Translations under genes and position numbers: made by a program
Shown here: positions 32,004-51,600 of the stretch, piece after piece
Layout of the letters: each line of letters starts with the position of its first letter
Numbering within the stretch: position 1 is the first letter of the stretch
DNA from: Urechis unicinctus
Taxonomy: Eukaryota > Annelida > Polychaeta > Xenopneusta > Urechidae
NCBI GenBank assembly: GCA_034190875.2
Contig: CM067355.1
Location: 28,449,688 to 28,513,687 of the forward strand
Length of the DNA: 64,000 bases
Reading direction: 5' to 3'
The notes under the pieces: generated by a model
Seen by the model: only the letters and a program-made list of their open reading frames with translations
Told to the model about the DNA's origin: nothing
Database searches by the model: none

Positions 32004-35000
32004 GAAGAAGAAGTCATGTAGAAATGGATCTCTTACATCAATGCGATTGTTTAAAACATGGCGAAATTTCGGTGAACTGCATGTAGATATTGAAATTCTA
32101 TGTTGCGTCTTAGATGTGTTAATGTCCAACGACTTGTTCAGTTTGAGCGCAATCATTATTAGTTGTAAAGTTTATAATTCAAGTTACAAACACTTTATCT
32201 TCGGAAAATCAAAATGCTTTGTATGACTAACAAGCTTCATGACGATTACCAATGCTTAGCGGACTTGATTTTGTCGAGTTTTTTCCGCAGTATGTACCAG
32301 TTGATTACAATAATTATAAATCACAACCCAAAGTGTTGTTCTCATACATATATTTTAGCAGTTTTAAGAACTAGCAAAGGGTCATGAGGCTGTGATATAT
32401 ATCCACTGTCTCATTAAATATATCAAATTTGTGAAATAAGTTCATTAAATTGGTGAATGATAAACTGTGGACATCAGTTTCTCATAATAGCATTCTTTGT
32501 AGTTTACGTATTTTAACCAATATTTCCATGCATTAAATGTTTTATGTCCATCAGATATTATTGCTTGAAGAACATGACAAACACGCGTTATTGATAATGA
32601 CAAAAAGGCACTAAATTAAGAATTTAAAACGGGAAAACACTATCGAGTCGCTAAATGGCAATATGCTATTAACGACAGGGTGTATGAGTTTGTCATAGTA
32701 ATCAGTACAGACTGCTGGTGGGTGATGAATAATAACCGTTATTACAAAGGTATAGGTTAGAATAATTAACTTTGTGTTGGCGCGAATTTCAATCGTTATC
32801 ATGGTTTGTTGTTCATCTTGTATCATCAACCCTTCCTTTCGACATATACACCAGACGAAGAATCCACGTTGCGAATCAGGTTGGGGCCATAGTTGGAATA
32901 AGGATGTGGTCAAGATGGATATTTATGGAGTTGTAACTTGAGAAATAAAGCTAAGGGGCTCGATGTAATATGACAGACCTGGGCCCTGGGGATAAATGCA
33001 GGATCACGGCAGGGATAAGGAAGGGGTCACGGCGGGCTACTGTTTAGCCCAGGCAATGCTGGTAAGTCTGCCAGCTTGTAATATACTTGTTAGCTATACA
33101 CACATGTGTAAAATAGATGTCCGTATCACCGCATACCGATGATTGAATGGCGGGGCAAATATGGTGAGTAGTTTACCATTTGTCATTTCGACCCCTACGT
33201 TCTAACATATTTATTTTCGGCAAAACTACAAATTTTTATGTGTATCTCAAAAAAACAGTTGAAATGATTAGCCGAGCATACATGCACAGGGAAATTAACG
33301 AGCCATTTAAGGACAAGATTCATCGAGAATTCGTCTTTCATTTCTTCCACTGCGCAAAGCCCCCATGCAGCGCAGAAAGACTGTGTAATATGAATCCAAT
33401 ATGACAGCAATGGCATGAAAGTCATGGTTCACGAACAAACTGAAAACCTCAGAGAGCAAACGGCTTCAATCACTGCCACTGACAGCCCTATGTCTACATT
33501 GCTGTCTGTAAAAAAGTTCAAAACCATGTACGATGAGTCAGCGCGGTGCAAGAGATTGTGAGAACGACAACCTACACAACCTTATTGGGGGTAGAGGTAG
33601 AGAAGTGATCTTTCGACACCGAAATGTCATAAACACTTCTGTAAAGTCGGTAAAGTAATTGGCAAATCTGAGGGATACGCCTAGATAAAACACCTATAAC
33701 TGCAGCATGAACCAATTCACTCGCGACTTTTTCCCATGTCCTACCAAAAGAAGCACGTGCGCCTGACAAACATTCATTTGTTAGCTTCTACCCCAAGCAA
33801 GTTACCTCGCCACTGACACATGTTGACGATCTGATATCGCTGTCTACAGTGCGGACAGGAAAGATAGGGGCAGTTAACATTGCAGACACAGCGAGAGGCG
33901 ATTTACTTTTGCTTCTGCCGACCCCTAACATGCCAATCATATAAACTTATTGACCCCAAAATGCCAAAGTGTATACCCATATAGATCCCTACAGGCCTTT
34001 AATGAAACATGGTTAGATTGGTGTGAGAGGAGATTGGTGATATGAATACAGAACTAAATGTAGGCACTCTTTTCACTCGAAAAAACTTCAGTGTTGAGTT
34101 GGTCTATAAGAGTTGACTTAATCCTACATAATAACCCGCACGTTTGTAGCATGCTTAACAATGTAATAGATGAAGTAAGTCAGACTCCTAAACATGGTGT
34201 GAATATTATGGGGGCGCCTATGTATGATTATGACAAATAGCAAGATGCAGATGGAGATGTTGTACCTGTGATGACGTCACTCATCCCGATATATAACTAC
34301 AATCCCAGCCCCTGTGCCCAGTGATGGTGACATCGCGTGTTGTATGAGTGAAGACATGTTGTATGTGAGTGGAGTTGGAGATGACTGGAGAGTGGTGTAG
34401 AAATATTATAAGACGACATGCGTGCGTGTGGTAAGCTGGCTGCTGGGAGACAGTTTCATTGTATGAGTGTGAATGAATGTCGTGTGTGGTCATGGGCAGG
34501 CGTGCACCTGGCAGCAAGTGGAATCTGGTGAGTAATGTGGAAGTGCTGATGAGTGGTAATAGATATTGGAGTTAAGCTGGTCACCTGCAGGGGGCGGGAT
34601 GTCCCAACACGGGCTGCTGTACTCTACTAGGCGTTGGTAACCTAAGCTGGTGTGCGGTGTCACACACACTCAAAACACCAACCAGTAGCTGAGTCTATGG
34701 TATACTGGTAACCCACGAAAATATCATCATGTTGTCATCCAGCACCACCCACGTGTCTTTGTTGTTCAAGACCCAGTCTGGTCACATACAGACTCGAGAC
34801 TCTTACCAGACACCAAATCACCACAGTGCTGTTTTCCTTAATGAAGACTATTGTCTCTCAATGAGCCGCTCTGCTTCATGAATTAATAGTAACATTGAAT
34901 CATGTTAAGCTATAAATTAAAGCTACCAAACATTGAATAAACTTGTAATGCTTCTATTGACATAACTAGGTTGGCGTGTTATGCGATGTTATTATTAGTA

Positions 35001-36290
35001 AACCGTTCAGCATGCTTTTATCTTGGAATTGTTGAGTTTAATGAAAACGATCACTGCTTTATTCGCCCCATCGTCGTATTATCTACAGCGGTGTTGTATT
35101 GGCCTGTGTTGTGACTATTGCAAGTAGAATGCCGTCTGAAGCTGATAAGAATAAGATACGGCCATTCCCAGTGAACAATATAGTATGGTGTTGAAGACGA
35201 TATTCACTTGCAGTAGGAGCTATTATATCGCCCACTTCTAGAAGGGCCATGTGCGACGGGAGTTATATGAGAAGTGCTAGCGGAAGATGGTGTGTGGAGA
35301 TGTACATCTAAGAAGACGGTTTGGGATACACGCTTAAGATGACAATGGGGGATACGCTTGAGATGACCAGTAGGGATGCGCGTTAAAGAAGGTCTGGGTT
35401 CGTAATTGCAATTGAGGTCAAAACTAATGTTCACATCTAGGTGAACAGACAGCTGCATTATATATATGATTCATCACATTGGTCTGTCTCAGTGATCACA
35501 CAGAGCGACGCCACACTGGATCCTATCTACAGACGCATCCTACCGTGATTGACGATTCGCCGATTTTACATATTGATGAGGAACAAGAAATGCATTGTCT
35601 GTTAAATTTGCTAACAGTATATCTTTGCAGAGATAAATTGCAGTTATGTTCAAAATTGTAACTATTTCATAGTTATGGTTAAGCTTGAGCAAACGTTATT
35701 GTCCAACGGTGTAAATACAACACTGTGAAATGGATCCATCGCTGTCAATGCTAGCACCGTTAAGAGAGAGAAATAGAAAGTAGATAGAAGATACAAAGTA
35801 TAATGAACGATGATAATTGATTTACATATTGCCTAATATTTACACTTACCTTTTCATGCAATTGTGTAATGTGTAAGTGTCATCATGCTGGTCTATATCA
35901 GTGCCCAACACGAACTAGACTTAATCGCTGTCTACGGAAGGAAGCAAAGAAGGAAGGAAGGAGGGAAGGAAGGAAGGTAACAGGCAACTCGTTCCTAGTT
36001 CTATAAGCGAGGTGCAGTTGTCCAACTTAATGTGAGGCTTGCACTACTATCATACCTTGCATAACTCCTGATTCTCCTCACCTTTTACCAGAGATGTTCC
36101 TATAGAAAATATAATATGATGTTTCGATAGTACGTGAGTAACCCCTCCAGCAGTAAAAACCAATTCAGCCATGTGTTGCCATTGAATAGTTCGAGTAAAA
36201 GAAATATACCATTCCCGTCCATCCTGCTGAAAAAGACTAATTAGTACATGTTACGAAAACATTGGAAACATACTGGTCCACGAATATAAT
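32004..36290. other. Spacer of unit B downstream of beta-2
   Basis: It holds the 3' flank of beta-2 with AATAAA at about 32942, a stop-containing copy of the 16.5-kb open frame (34136-34322) and a GAAG run (35937-35975). The 3' end stops short of the fucosyltransferase position. No gene is supported. Confidence 0.5.
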
Positions 36291-36532
36291 TTGCATAGAT
36301 GATACAATAGAGGCGGTTTCGTCTTTCATTTATCCCAATCATTGGCAATAAACATGACAACCAATCAACAGCAGTCGATTACAAGCAAATATCGACACAT
36401 GTCATTTACATAAAGAGGTTTTGGTCAATAGAATGCAAATGATATGCTGTCAAGTGTATTCGATAACGATAGTATTATACATGAGGATAGTATACACATG
36501 AATACATGCATACACACACTTTCTCACATACA

Positions 36533-36680
36533 TGCATACATACATACATACATACATACATACATACATACATACATACATACATACATACATACATACA
36601 TACATACATACATACATACATACATACATACATACATACATACATACATACATACATACATACATACATACATACATACA

Positions 36681-36714
<34 letters not shown>

Positions 36715-36733
36715 CATACATACATACATACAT

Positions 36734-36767
<34 letters not shown>
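36533..36767. repeat. (ACAT)n then (GACA)n tetranucleotide array between units B and C
   Basis: About 200 bp of near-perfect ACAT repeats followed by about 30 bp of GACA repeats. The period of four with no stop gives open frames of more than 100 codons on both strands, which are not genes. Confidence 0.95.
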
Positions 36768-37124
36768 TTGCGGACATGCTGATAACATTATCGCAAACAA
36801 GTCTCATTTCTATGGTAACCATTTGAATTATATATCTATCTTATACCAATGTATACAATGGTCTAAAACATAGTTTGAAGGTGTTTTTTTTCCGCCACTA
36901 TTGTCAAATTAGAGTCAAGTAAACAAGCGTACAAGATATGACCTAATGTATTCGATATATAGTATTCTTTAAGACCAGAATTCATGTTCCTATCAATTAC
37001 AACTGCTACTAAGTTAGACCTCGCGTCGCAGATGAGGACTGGCCTATAGAGGCTCGCATATAAACACCTGCTCTTTTAAACATCGGCGTGGTTCTGTGAA
37101 ATAGCTTATGGTTCTGCAAAGGGA

Positions 37125-37345
37125 GTGTGTTTAAATACATTGTGTGAAGCTATTCGTTTTCATAATATTGAGTTTTTAACAATCAAATCAGCATGTATTG
37201 CGTTGATTACCACAACAGGAAATATTCGGTTGATTTTACTGATAAAGACGCCGAAGTGCTCGACAATCAGATGGCGGTTATCACGAGACAAAGCCAATTC
37301 CAGCGACGAACCTTGCCACTCAAGCAAAGAGTGATCCCGCAATGA
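37125..37345 (+). pseudogene. Relic of an alpha receptor tail exon, unit C
   Basis: The sequence aligns with 41040-41250 of the unit D alpha gene: cggttgattttgctga-type acceptor region, then aagacgccgaagtg, and later ttgccactcaagcaaag. Alignment is lost after gcaatgaaac near 37345, before the ITIM-like motif would occur, and no transmembrane exon lies upstream. It is a decayed exon left by rearrangement. Confidence 0.65.
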
Positions 37346-37828
37346 AACATGACTCATTTTGTATGGCCACCACACGATGTGCGGGCCCGCACTGACTAGC
37401 AAGGTTTTGTCCTGTATGCGGACCGTTGACAGCCCCTTGACAGTCTCATGTGACCTAAGAATAAGGTTGTTTACATTGTATCTTCACATGCCTTCATGCG
37501 TAGCTAAATAAGATGTCGGCCGTTTTGCTGTAAGCAGTGGTACTGTTGTATAAACCTGAACGGCGGGGAGTTTCCCGATTTACCTGGCATACTATATCAC
37601 ATCCGGCAAAACTCAAGACCCGTGCGTTAAATTGCGACACAAGGCAGTAGTGAAGGTATCGAAGAGGTTATATGTAAGTGTATGACTTCATGAGGCCCTA
37701 CTTAAAGGGCGTTGTTTGCCTGAAAGAGATCTTGATTCATTCACTAGGGCTCTGGGACTTTCACAGCACCACACCCATAAGTAAAAACAGGTGTTTGTGT
37801 ATTTCGACAGTGCCTGTGTGTGTGATAG

Positions 37829-37990
<162 letters not shown>

Positions 37991-39479
37991 CGTGAATGTG
38001 TGTGTGCATATCTTATATGTGTGATAATCAGCTATGTTTAATGGGGCGATGCCTGTCACTTAAACACATTTTGTGTGCAAAATTTGGATCAAAATTTGGA
38101 TCATGTTTGATCATTGAATACTTAAGACAGCAGACCGACTTCTTGAATCACCTCCAATTGCTAGCTTTGCTTTCATTTCTATTTTTCTAAATGTCAGCAT
38201 GTGTGTTTATTTATCCGACCCCAACACTTCTGTCTCAAACATACATCCACTTGTCCTTTTGTTTGTTTTCCATCTAGTAGGGTGAGAGCGAGAGCGAGAG
38301 ATAGAGTGACAGACAATATTTAACGCTGATGTTAAGGATATTGGTTGGACAGATGAGCGTGTCTATTTTTCGTTAGCAGGCGTATTACGATCGTCGTCAT
38401 TCTGTTCTCACGGTTTCGCAAATGATCTGCAGTCAGATGACCATTATATTATCATAAACATGGTCCTATTTCCATGTGAATTTACACGTGATCATGGTGG
38501 TGAGATCATAACGGACTACACTAGTGCCTATTGTCACACGGGTAAATTAAGCCGCCCATACAGATGTTGACATGAATGGGGTGAGGAAACACATGGCTTG
38601 AAAATAGTTATGTGCCCGGACCCATAACCTAATAACATGGTAAAAATGTCATAATGACGAAACAACTGGCGACCGAACACAAATAGACTCACTCTACCAT
38701 TCGATGAAACCCGACAAAGGAACTGACTAAAACAATTAGATTTTGCCATCCCTTTCAGTTATGGGTCCGGGTTGGTTATGAGGATTTATAAACCCGACCT
38801 ACGTCACAACGCATACGCATCACGATAGCTGGTTCATCAAGTATGGATGATATCAACTTTACGTAGGGGTGACTTGATAACAAAATAGCACTGTTATAAG
38901 CGCAATATTACACACACGCGTCAGAATTACGCGCACCACCTTTGATGCCAAATGATTCGATCTCAATTTGACCTTGACGTCTTTGCAAAGGCTCTGGTTG
39001 ATAGGTATAACTTCTTCAATATTAGTATCATAATGCGTGTTTGAGAAAATCATAACGCATAATGTATCGCCTTTGTTCCATCATAACGGCTTGATAATTA
39101 CAACACCACAAGTACTTGTATTGTGGTCAAATACATCACTGATTATTTTGACGTGGTTGATGTTATAGCATATCATCCAGGTTGTTTTCAGTTGGTATAC
39201 ACGCTTATGTAGCTACATTGATTGAATGGATACTTTATAAGGTGAGTTAAGATATATTATTCAGATGTGCGTGCCATTCGGATAGCAGCTTATATTTGAG
39301 ATACAAACCTGCTTTTGATAACACACGAATTAGGTACAGATGTTATATGCTTGCCGAAAACTTCAAGGAATGAACTGACTTGTTATGGGAGAAAAATATC
39401 TACCCAGAGCGGGCTGGTATAGTTGACAATAGCTGCACGCCATGGAATGACAGTAACATCAGTAACCAACTGCCATACT

Positions 39480-39680
39480 GACACCCATCCATCTTCAGGC
39501 CTCAATCTGTATACCCACCCGACCTATGTTATCAATCCAGTTTCTCCGGTAGCGTCTTGCCTCAGTTTGTAATCTATGCAGACCTCTTACCTCGATATGT
39601 TATCTCTTCAGATTTCAAGACTCAATTTGTAACCTTTTCATATCTCAGGCCTCAATTTGCTGTCCGTCGGTTATTATACA
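39480..39680 (+). repeat. Degenerate minisatellite of about 30 bp, unit D
   Basis: Imperfect ctcaatttgtaacct / cagacctc units, related to 6120-6505 in unit A and in the same place next to the 160-bp repeat. Confidence 0.65.
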
Positions 39681-39892
39681 AACTTACATTGCAATAATTG
39701 TTAGCTTGAGGTGCGGTGGGGTAAAAATCTAAGTCTTTTCTGGAGAAGGGATTGGTGGTATGGTACCCCACTATGCAAGCGAGTGATATCACAGTCATAT
39801 TGAGTATACTTAGCACCTGTGATATCGGGTGGAAAATACATTGTACCCTTATTAGTTAGTGTTATATGAATATTAACATATGCTTGTTTCAG

Positions 39893-41524
<1,632 letters not shown>

Positions 41525-42097
41525 AATAACTCGTACAAATGAAGGTACATGCATAAAGACTATTTTTTCCAAATAAACAGTATCGAATTTATGCGAATTT
41601 GTACATAGCTTAAGAAAAATAATTTGCTACTTAGTTGTTAGATTCAAAATATTCTATCACTATCAATTTTTCAAAGGCGGACTCTCATTTTTAACTGCTA
41701 AAGTGGACCATAATGATTATCGTTCAAATGTAACAGCTATATATCCAGCAACAAATATAAAATAAAGCGGAAGTTGACAGGCTTGGCTTGAAGAGACAGC
41801 TTATTCAAGTTTATTGCACACTTAGCTTGCTCGATTTCGATAGGTTCGCTGCGGCATATAACAGCTAACTGATCAAATCCTGAACAACAAAATTAACAAG
41901 TTCTCAATCGTATTTCGACTTATCCGGCCTACCTTAACACATCCGGCTAAACACACCAGACCGGCGTTTCAAATTCACGACTCATTTAAAGGCCTGACAC
42001 GCAGCTGTAATCATCCGCTCCTGCTCAGTTCAGCGCCTTTCACTTTCCTCACCCATTAGTAAAAACAGGGAATGTTTTTGTGTTGAGGGTGTCTGTA

Positions 42098-42099
42098 TA

Positions 42100-42165
<66 letters not shown>

Positions 42166-42172
42166 TGTGTGT
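42098..42172. repeat. (GT)n microsatellite upstream of the unit D SINE
   Basis: Short dinucleotide array ending about 20 bp before the SINE target-site duplication. Confidence 0.9.
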
Positions 42173-42192
42173 GCGTGTGTGTATGTGTGAGC

Positions 42193-42567
42193 ATCAACTT
42201 ATGGGTAATGGTAATTTTGGGGTTTAACGTCACTTTCAACAACGAGTTGTTATCATGACAGTGATAGATGAGGATAATTGCAATGCTTGGGCAGCTCCCC
42301 TTAAGTAACAGCGCCCACTTGGCACATACCCGTTGCCCAGTCCGGGCTGCGAAAAACCCACACCGCTCGGACGAAGGTCCAGCACTGTACTTTTGAGCTA
42401 CAGGGTCTGGTGCATCTCCTATTAGAGTTTGGACCACCATTTAACGTGATCATCCGAGTCACGGAGAGCCATTCAGTTTTATTACACGGTATTGAACCCA
42501 CCACCTGTGGGTCGAAAGGCAACACAGCATACCACTTTGCCATGGGAACCGACTATCAACTTATGGG
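42193..42567 (-). mobile_element. tRNA-derived SINE with 13-bp target-site duplication, unit D
   Basis: A perfect 13-bp direct repeat, atcaacttatggg, flanks the element at 42193-42205 and 42555-42567. Read on the minus strand the element (42206-42554) begins GTCGGTTCCCATGGCAAAGT, with an A-box-like segment, then a B-box-like GTGGGTTCAATACC. Units A (about 9662) and E (about 56990) show the uninterrupted site caacttatggtttctc, so it is an insertion specific to D among these units. It is related to, but not the same insertion as, the SINE at 14298-14546. Confidence 0.85.
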
Positions 42568-43110
42568 CGTTTTTAGCAACGATGGTGTTGGTCACGGAGT
42601 GCAAGTTGTTCTTGTGTGATCCAAATAACCTCTATTGAGGAATCAAATGACGCGTTGTCGCCTGGGTCGCCCGAAACCAGTCATGTTGTAACGCTTGGGA
42701 TAATACAACCCAGACCAATATGTTGTTTAAGGCCCACTAAATCGGAGGAAGATGATTTTAAATGGCCAATTTAATGAAAAGATTATTCGGATAAAATACC
42801 CCACACCCCTTATTGAGAGCGGTGTAAAACACCTAATCTCTTCGTATTCCCGTTATAGTTAATGAGACGATGCATGTCACTTTAAAAGGAGATAGATAAA
42901 AGTGGTGAATAGTTTACCACATATAGAGCGCGAATTCGTTGTCCCCAGTAATAGGTTTGTATGCGACAGCCACATCGCGAACATTACGTTTCTCGATCAA
43001 CTTGAAAACATCTGACAGCAGAAAAGACATCATTAATCATCTCCACTGGGAGGCTATGCTTTCATTCCTATTTGTCAGTGTGTCAGTCTAGGTGTCTGTC
43101 TGTCCGATCA

Positions 43111-43224
<114 letters not shown>

Positions 43225-45315
43225 CCACACAAGAATAAGCACACTCACTCATCCTCCATACACCCCCCACCCTCCTACACACGCACACACACAAACCCAC
43301 ACACATACGCACACACACACGTTCGTTAGCTCCTCCATCTTGTTGTTGACGTTGAAGACACACATGATCACAAATATTCGTTTTAGCCCTGTAAGCGACG
43401 CTGGAAGGCATTTGGCATCAGATTTGTTTGCGCATGCATATTTGGATCACCGTCATGATGCTCTCGCGGTTTCGTAAATCAGGTTCTTGAAGTTTATCAT
43501 CATAATATCAAGGTGATATACGATCATTGTTAAGCCCCATTTCTATATGTGAATGCACATATTATCATGATGGTGAAATCATAATGTCCTACACAAGTGC
43601 CTGTTCTCACCAGGATGCATAAGTACTCGATGATACGGATGTTGACATTAATGAGGCGAGGAAACGCGTAATGATAATATGTTTATTACACGTTAGGGTT
43701 GAATTCCATTCACCTCATACCATGTTGATAACATCATTATGACCAAACGACCTTCAACATATCGCAAATGGACTCAAAGGTATCTGCCACAACCGAATTC
43801 AATTAAAACCTGTCAAGGAACTGACGCAGTCTATAAGATTTATTTGGCTATCCCTTTTCATCTACTTGTTAACAATTAGACACAAATAAAACTTTTTGGC
43901 ACTGAAACACTAAACAAGGTGATTAACTGGTTTACTTTAACCTTTGTTTTTAACGCGAAAACGTAAAAACGCGATTGAAGAAATGGTCGAAATCCACCAT
44001 ACCCTTCAGCAATGTGGGCCCTCCTACTGTAAACGATTTAAATCTTATTATTAACTAAAACTGCGACTTAAATGTCAACATTTATTGTCAATTTGTGTTG
44101 CAGCTTAGTAAAGTAACTATCCAACTGTAAATCGCCACATATGTTATTCTAGTGTAGCCCCGGTGTTTGTTATCTTATGAAAAAGAGAAAGATGATCAAC
44201 ATCTCCCATAACAAACCCGGAGAGGCGTAAAAATGTCAAACTGAGATCTTTAAACACACGACGATTCGCGCATCGCCGTGTCAGACTTGCGGAGGGGTAA
44301 CTCAGCAAAATATTTGGTGCAGCAAAATTTTATAGTCGGCGCTTAATTGTGTCTGAAAGTTATCACAATAAGCTGGTTTATTCCCCTTACCACTCGCATT
44401 TCTTATGCGTCTGGGTCTGGGTTGGTTTTGTGGGTTTTTTAACACGCTCTGGTTCACAACATATACGCATCAGGAAAGTTGTAATATCATGAACTGATGA
44501 TATCAACTTTGCATAGAGATGAATTGAAGAGAAAATAGTGCTGATTATAAGCACAATATTACACCCACGCGTCATAATTATGTGCGCCACAGTTTATGGA
44601 ATATGATTCGACCTCAAGCTGACCTTGCGGCTATTATATAGAAGATCTAACTCCGAACCTGGGAGAAAAATTGCGACACAGTTAAGACAAACACACTTCT
44701 ACGTGCACCTGTAACGTCAGGTGTTAATTACCCGGCGCACAGAGAGGGAACTGTGAAAGTTAAAAATACTGAGGGAATATTCCAAAACATGCTGTCTGTT
44801 ATTTCACGACTAAAATTGCAATACTCCCCCAGCCGCTAAGAAACAAGGCCGAAATACAACCGGATACAAGACGTTTGAATTAAGGCAAGCCTATAATAAA
44901 TATGGAAACAATACAAGGTTAGCGGGGTTTATAATAAGACTGTAAAATCATATTTTGACATATTTGAGTAAGCTCGAGGAGGCACAGCTACGACGCAACA
45001 TTACAGCTTTCAAGGATTCTTTTATTACATATGAACAAGAATTCACGAACCCTCCAGAACAGAGTATCGCTTTGAGATGAACACGACCTAAAATCTCTTA
45101 AGAAAAAATCTTTAAAATGAGTAGCGAGCACTACACAAATGCGGCTGCAACATAAAAAATGACGCTTTTAGAGAAGGCTTTAGTTCAACTTTACATCGCT
45201 TGATAAACATCACGTTTAAGTACACTTAGAGACTATTGTCTTGGTACATATGACACGAACAGACAGAAAGCGACGATGGCAATTCACTGAATGTTATTGC
45301 AATGGACAACACATC

Positions 45316-45323
45316 TTTAAATA
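45316..45323 (+). promoter_or_regulatory. TATA-like box of beta-4
   Basis: TTTAAATA at the position of TATAAATA in units B and E, 225 bp before the beta-4 ATG; the first two bases of the core are weakened. Confidence 0.25.
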
Positions 45324-45547
45324 CTTACACAAAGGTCATATACACACATCCAAGGATATCATTTACTCTCTTGCTATAAGCCGCTATCACGGATGAACGA
45401 CATTGTATACATCACGTCAACGCAAGTCACATCGAGTAGAGACCAGGATGGGTTTTATTTGCCACAAGGAAGTATATTTACAGATCAACTGGTAACTTTA
45501 AGTTAACATATCATACTGCATTGTAGCTTTGGTGTGAGCATCAGAAC

Positions 45548-48626
<3,079 letters not shown>

Positions 48627-51600
48627 GAAGAAGAAGTCTGGCACAAATGGGGCTCTTACATCAATGCGATTGTTTAAACACCGCGAAATTGCGGTCATGC
48701 GTATGTAGATATTGAAATCCTATGTTACTTCTTAGTTGTGTAAATATCTTTTGACGTGAATAGGTATTGCGCAATCATTATTCGTTGGAACATTTATTAT
48801 TCAAGTAACTAACACTGTATCTTGGGGATGTCAAAATGTTTGGATTAGAAAACTATATCTCTATGTATATCCATGCTCAGTTGACTTGATCTTTAAGAAT
48901 TTAATGAAGTATGTACCAGTTGATTACAATAATTAAAAATCAAAACCCAATGTTTTCTTCTCATACAAATATTTTAGCAGTTTTAGGAACTAGCAAATTG
49001 TCTTGAGTCTGTGATATATCACATCTGTCTCATTAAACACATCAAACTGGTGAATTAAACATTAAATTGGTGAACGTTAAACTGTTGACATTAATATCAC
49101 ATGTGCATGCAGATATTGAAATTCTATGTTACTTCTTAGGTGTGAAAATGGCTATTGAAATGTATTAGGTATTGTGCAATCATTATTCATTGGAACATTT
49201 ATAATGCAAGTTACAAACACTATATTTTGGGGATGCCAAAATGTTTGGATTAAACAACTGTGTATCTATGTATACCCATGCTCAGCGGACTTGATTTCTT
49301 ATGTGATAAATCCTGACGATGGTCTGTTGGGCAAGCGTGGGGTCAAGGTCGGATTAAGGATGTGGCAGCGATATGGCAGAGCGGGGCACACGGAGATGAA
49401 GGTGGGATCACTGCAGGGATATAGATGGGGTCACGGCGGGTATTAGTTTAGGGTCACAGCGGGCTACTGTTCAGTCCAGGCAATGCTTGTACTTCTGTCA
49501 GCAGGTAATGCGATTTTTAGCTATACACACATGTGTACCATAAATCTCCGTAACTCTGCATACTGGTGGGTAGTTTCCCATTCGACATTTCGTCCTCTCC
49601 GGGCTAATATATTACATTTGGCAAAACTACAAATTTTGTTTGTTTATTTCTAAGACCAGGTGAAATGCTTGGCTCTACAAATTTTGTTTGCTTATTTCAA
49701 AGATCAGGTGAAATGTTTGGCCCAAGCACATAAGTGCACGACGCTAAGGATCCATTTAAAGACAAGATTCATCGAGAATAGAATTTGTTTTTAATTTATT
49801 ACGCACCGACTTCCGCTGCGCAACGCCCACAAGCAGCGCAGAAAGTCTGTGTAATATGAATCCCATATGACAGCTATAGCGCGAAAGTCATGGTTCACGA
49901 ACAAATTGAAAACCTCAGAGTGCAGACTGCCACGACAACCAATGCCTACATTTTTGTCTGTCTGCCCGCCCCTCTCTCTTTCACACTCAGTCTACCGCCT
50001 CCTGCTAGCGTGATCTCAAACCTAACAAACAGGTAAACGTTGAGTCAACGCTGTGCAACTCAACTCGAGCAGCGCGCCGCGTAGCGGTAGCATGTGTTTA
50101 ACAGCCATTCTCCACAACGAGTGTGCTCGTTCCTAAGAGAAAATAGCTGTCGGACGTAACATCGGGCTAGCAACGGATTGTGGCTAATAGCCAGACGTAA
50201 TACTGCTTGAACTATTCACGGTGCGAGCTTTTGCTATGATATATGCCTGGTTTATTTAATCATTAATTTCATCTCGATAGGCCGTATTTGTTTTTCCAAC
50301 GACTGACACAATCGAGAAACGTTCGATTTAAGAAATAGCGGGTACATCCATTTTCATACTGGGAATTTTGTACGGTGCTGGTATTGCTGGCTGAGATAAT
50401 TATCTTAGTACATCTATTGACGCCTGGAGTAGGCAACATCATCGTGGAAATATATTCAGCCAACATTTTAATATGAATACATATCTCGAATAAAGGCAGA
50501 GAAGCGATAGACGCAATTCTGAGGGATACGCCCAGATAAAACTAGCTATGACCTCAGAATGAACCAATTCACTCGCGACTTTTTTTACCGCAAGAACCCC
50601 ATGCGCCTGACAAACAAACAATTGTTAGCTTCAACCCCAGGCATGTTATCTCGCCCCTCACGCATGTTGACAATCTGATATCACTGTCTACAGTGCGGAC
50701 AGGAAAGATCGAGACAGTAAACGTTGCAGACGCAGTGAGAGGCGATTTATTTTCGCTTCTCTCGACCCCTTACTGGCCAATTATGTATAATTATTGACCA
50801 GAGAATGACAAAGCATGTATATCCTTACTGGCCTTTAATAAAACATGGTTAGATATGTGTGAGAGTAGATTAGTTACATAAATTCCGAACTAAATGGAGG
50901 CACCCTTTTTTTAATATACTTGTGGGGAAGCTCACCCTGATTTGAATGCGACTATTCTCGATCAGCTTTTTTTAAGACTTGCTTTACTGGGTCTGAGCTA
51001 AACCTCAAGCACCCCAACCTAAGCTTCACTCGCTGAGTGTCGGTCTATAAGAGTTGACTTAATCATGCATAATAGCCCGCGCGTATGTAGTATGCTTAAC
51101 AATGTCATAGATGAAGTAGGTCAGACTGACAAACATGGTGTGAATATTACGGTGGCGCCTATGTATGATTATGACAAAATGCAAGATGCCGATGGAGATG
51201 TTGTACCTGTGATGACGTCACTCATCCTGATAAATAACTACAATCCCATCCCCTGTGCCCAGTGATGGTGGTATCGCGTGTTGTATGAGTTAAGACATGT
51301 TGAATTTTAGTATTGTGGATATGTCAGGAGAGGGGCGTGGAAATATTACAAGAAGACAATCGTGCGTGTGTTAAGCTGGCTGCTGGGAGAGATTTTCATT
51401 GTATAAGTGTGAATGAGGTTTGTGTGTGGTCATGGGCAGGCGTGCACTTGGCAGCAAGTGGAATCTGGTGAGGAGGGTGGAACTGATGATGTGTGGTTAT
51501 AATGATTGGTGTTAGGCGGGTCACCTGCAGGGGGCAAGATGTCGCAACAGTGCTGCTGTACCAGTCGGTGGTAACCTGGTGTACGTTGTGAGGGGTGAGG

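Noticed and set aside
36444..36873. Open frames over 100 codons on both strands (Tyr-Ile-His-Thr or Cys-Met-Tyr-Val repeats)
   Set aside because: Pure (ACAT)n microsatellite; a tetranucleotide without a stop is open in several frames on both strands.
49174..49446. 90-codon open frame downstream of beta-4
   Set aside because: No domain, no conservation in units A or B, and partly within a local duplication.
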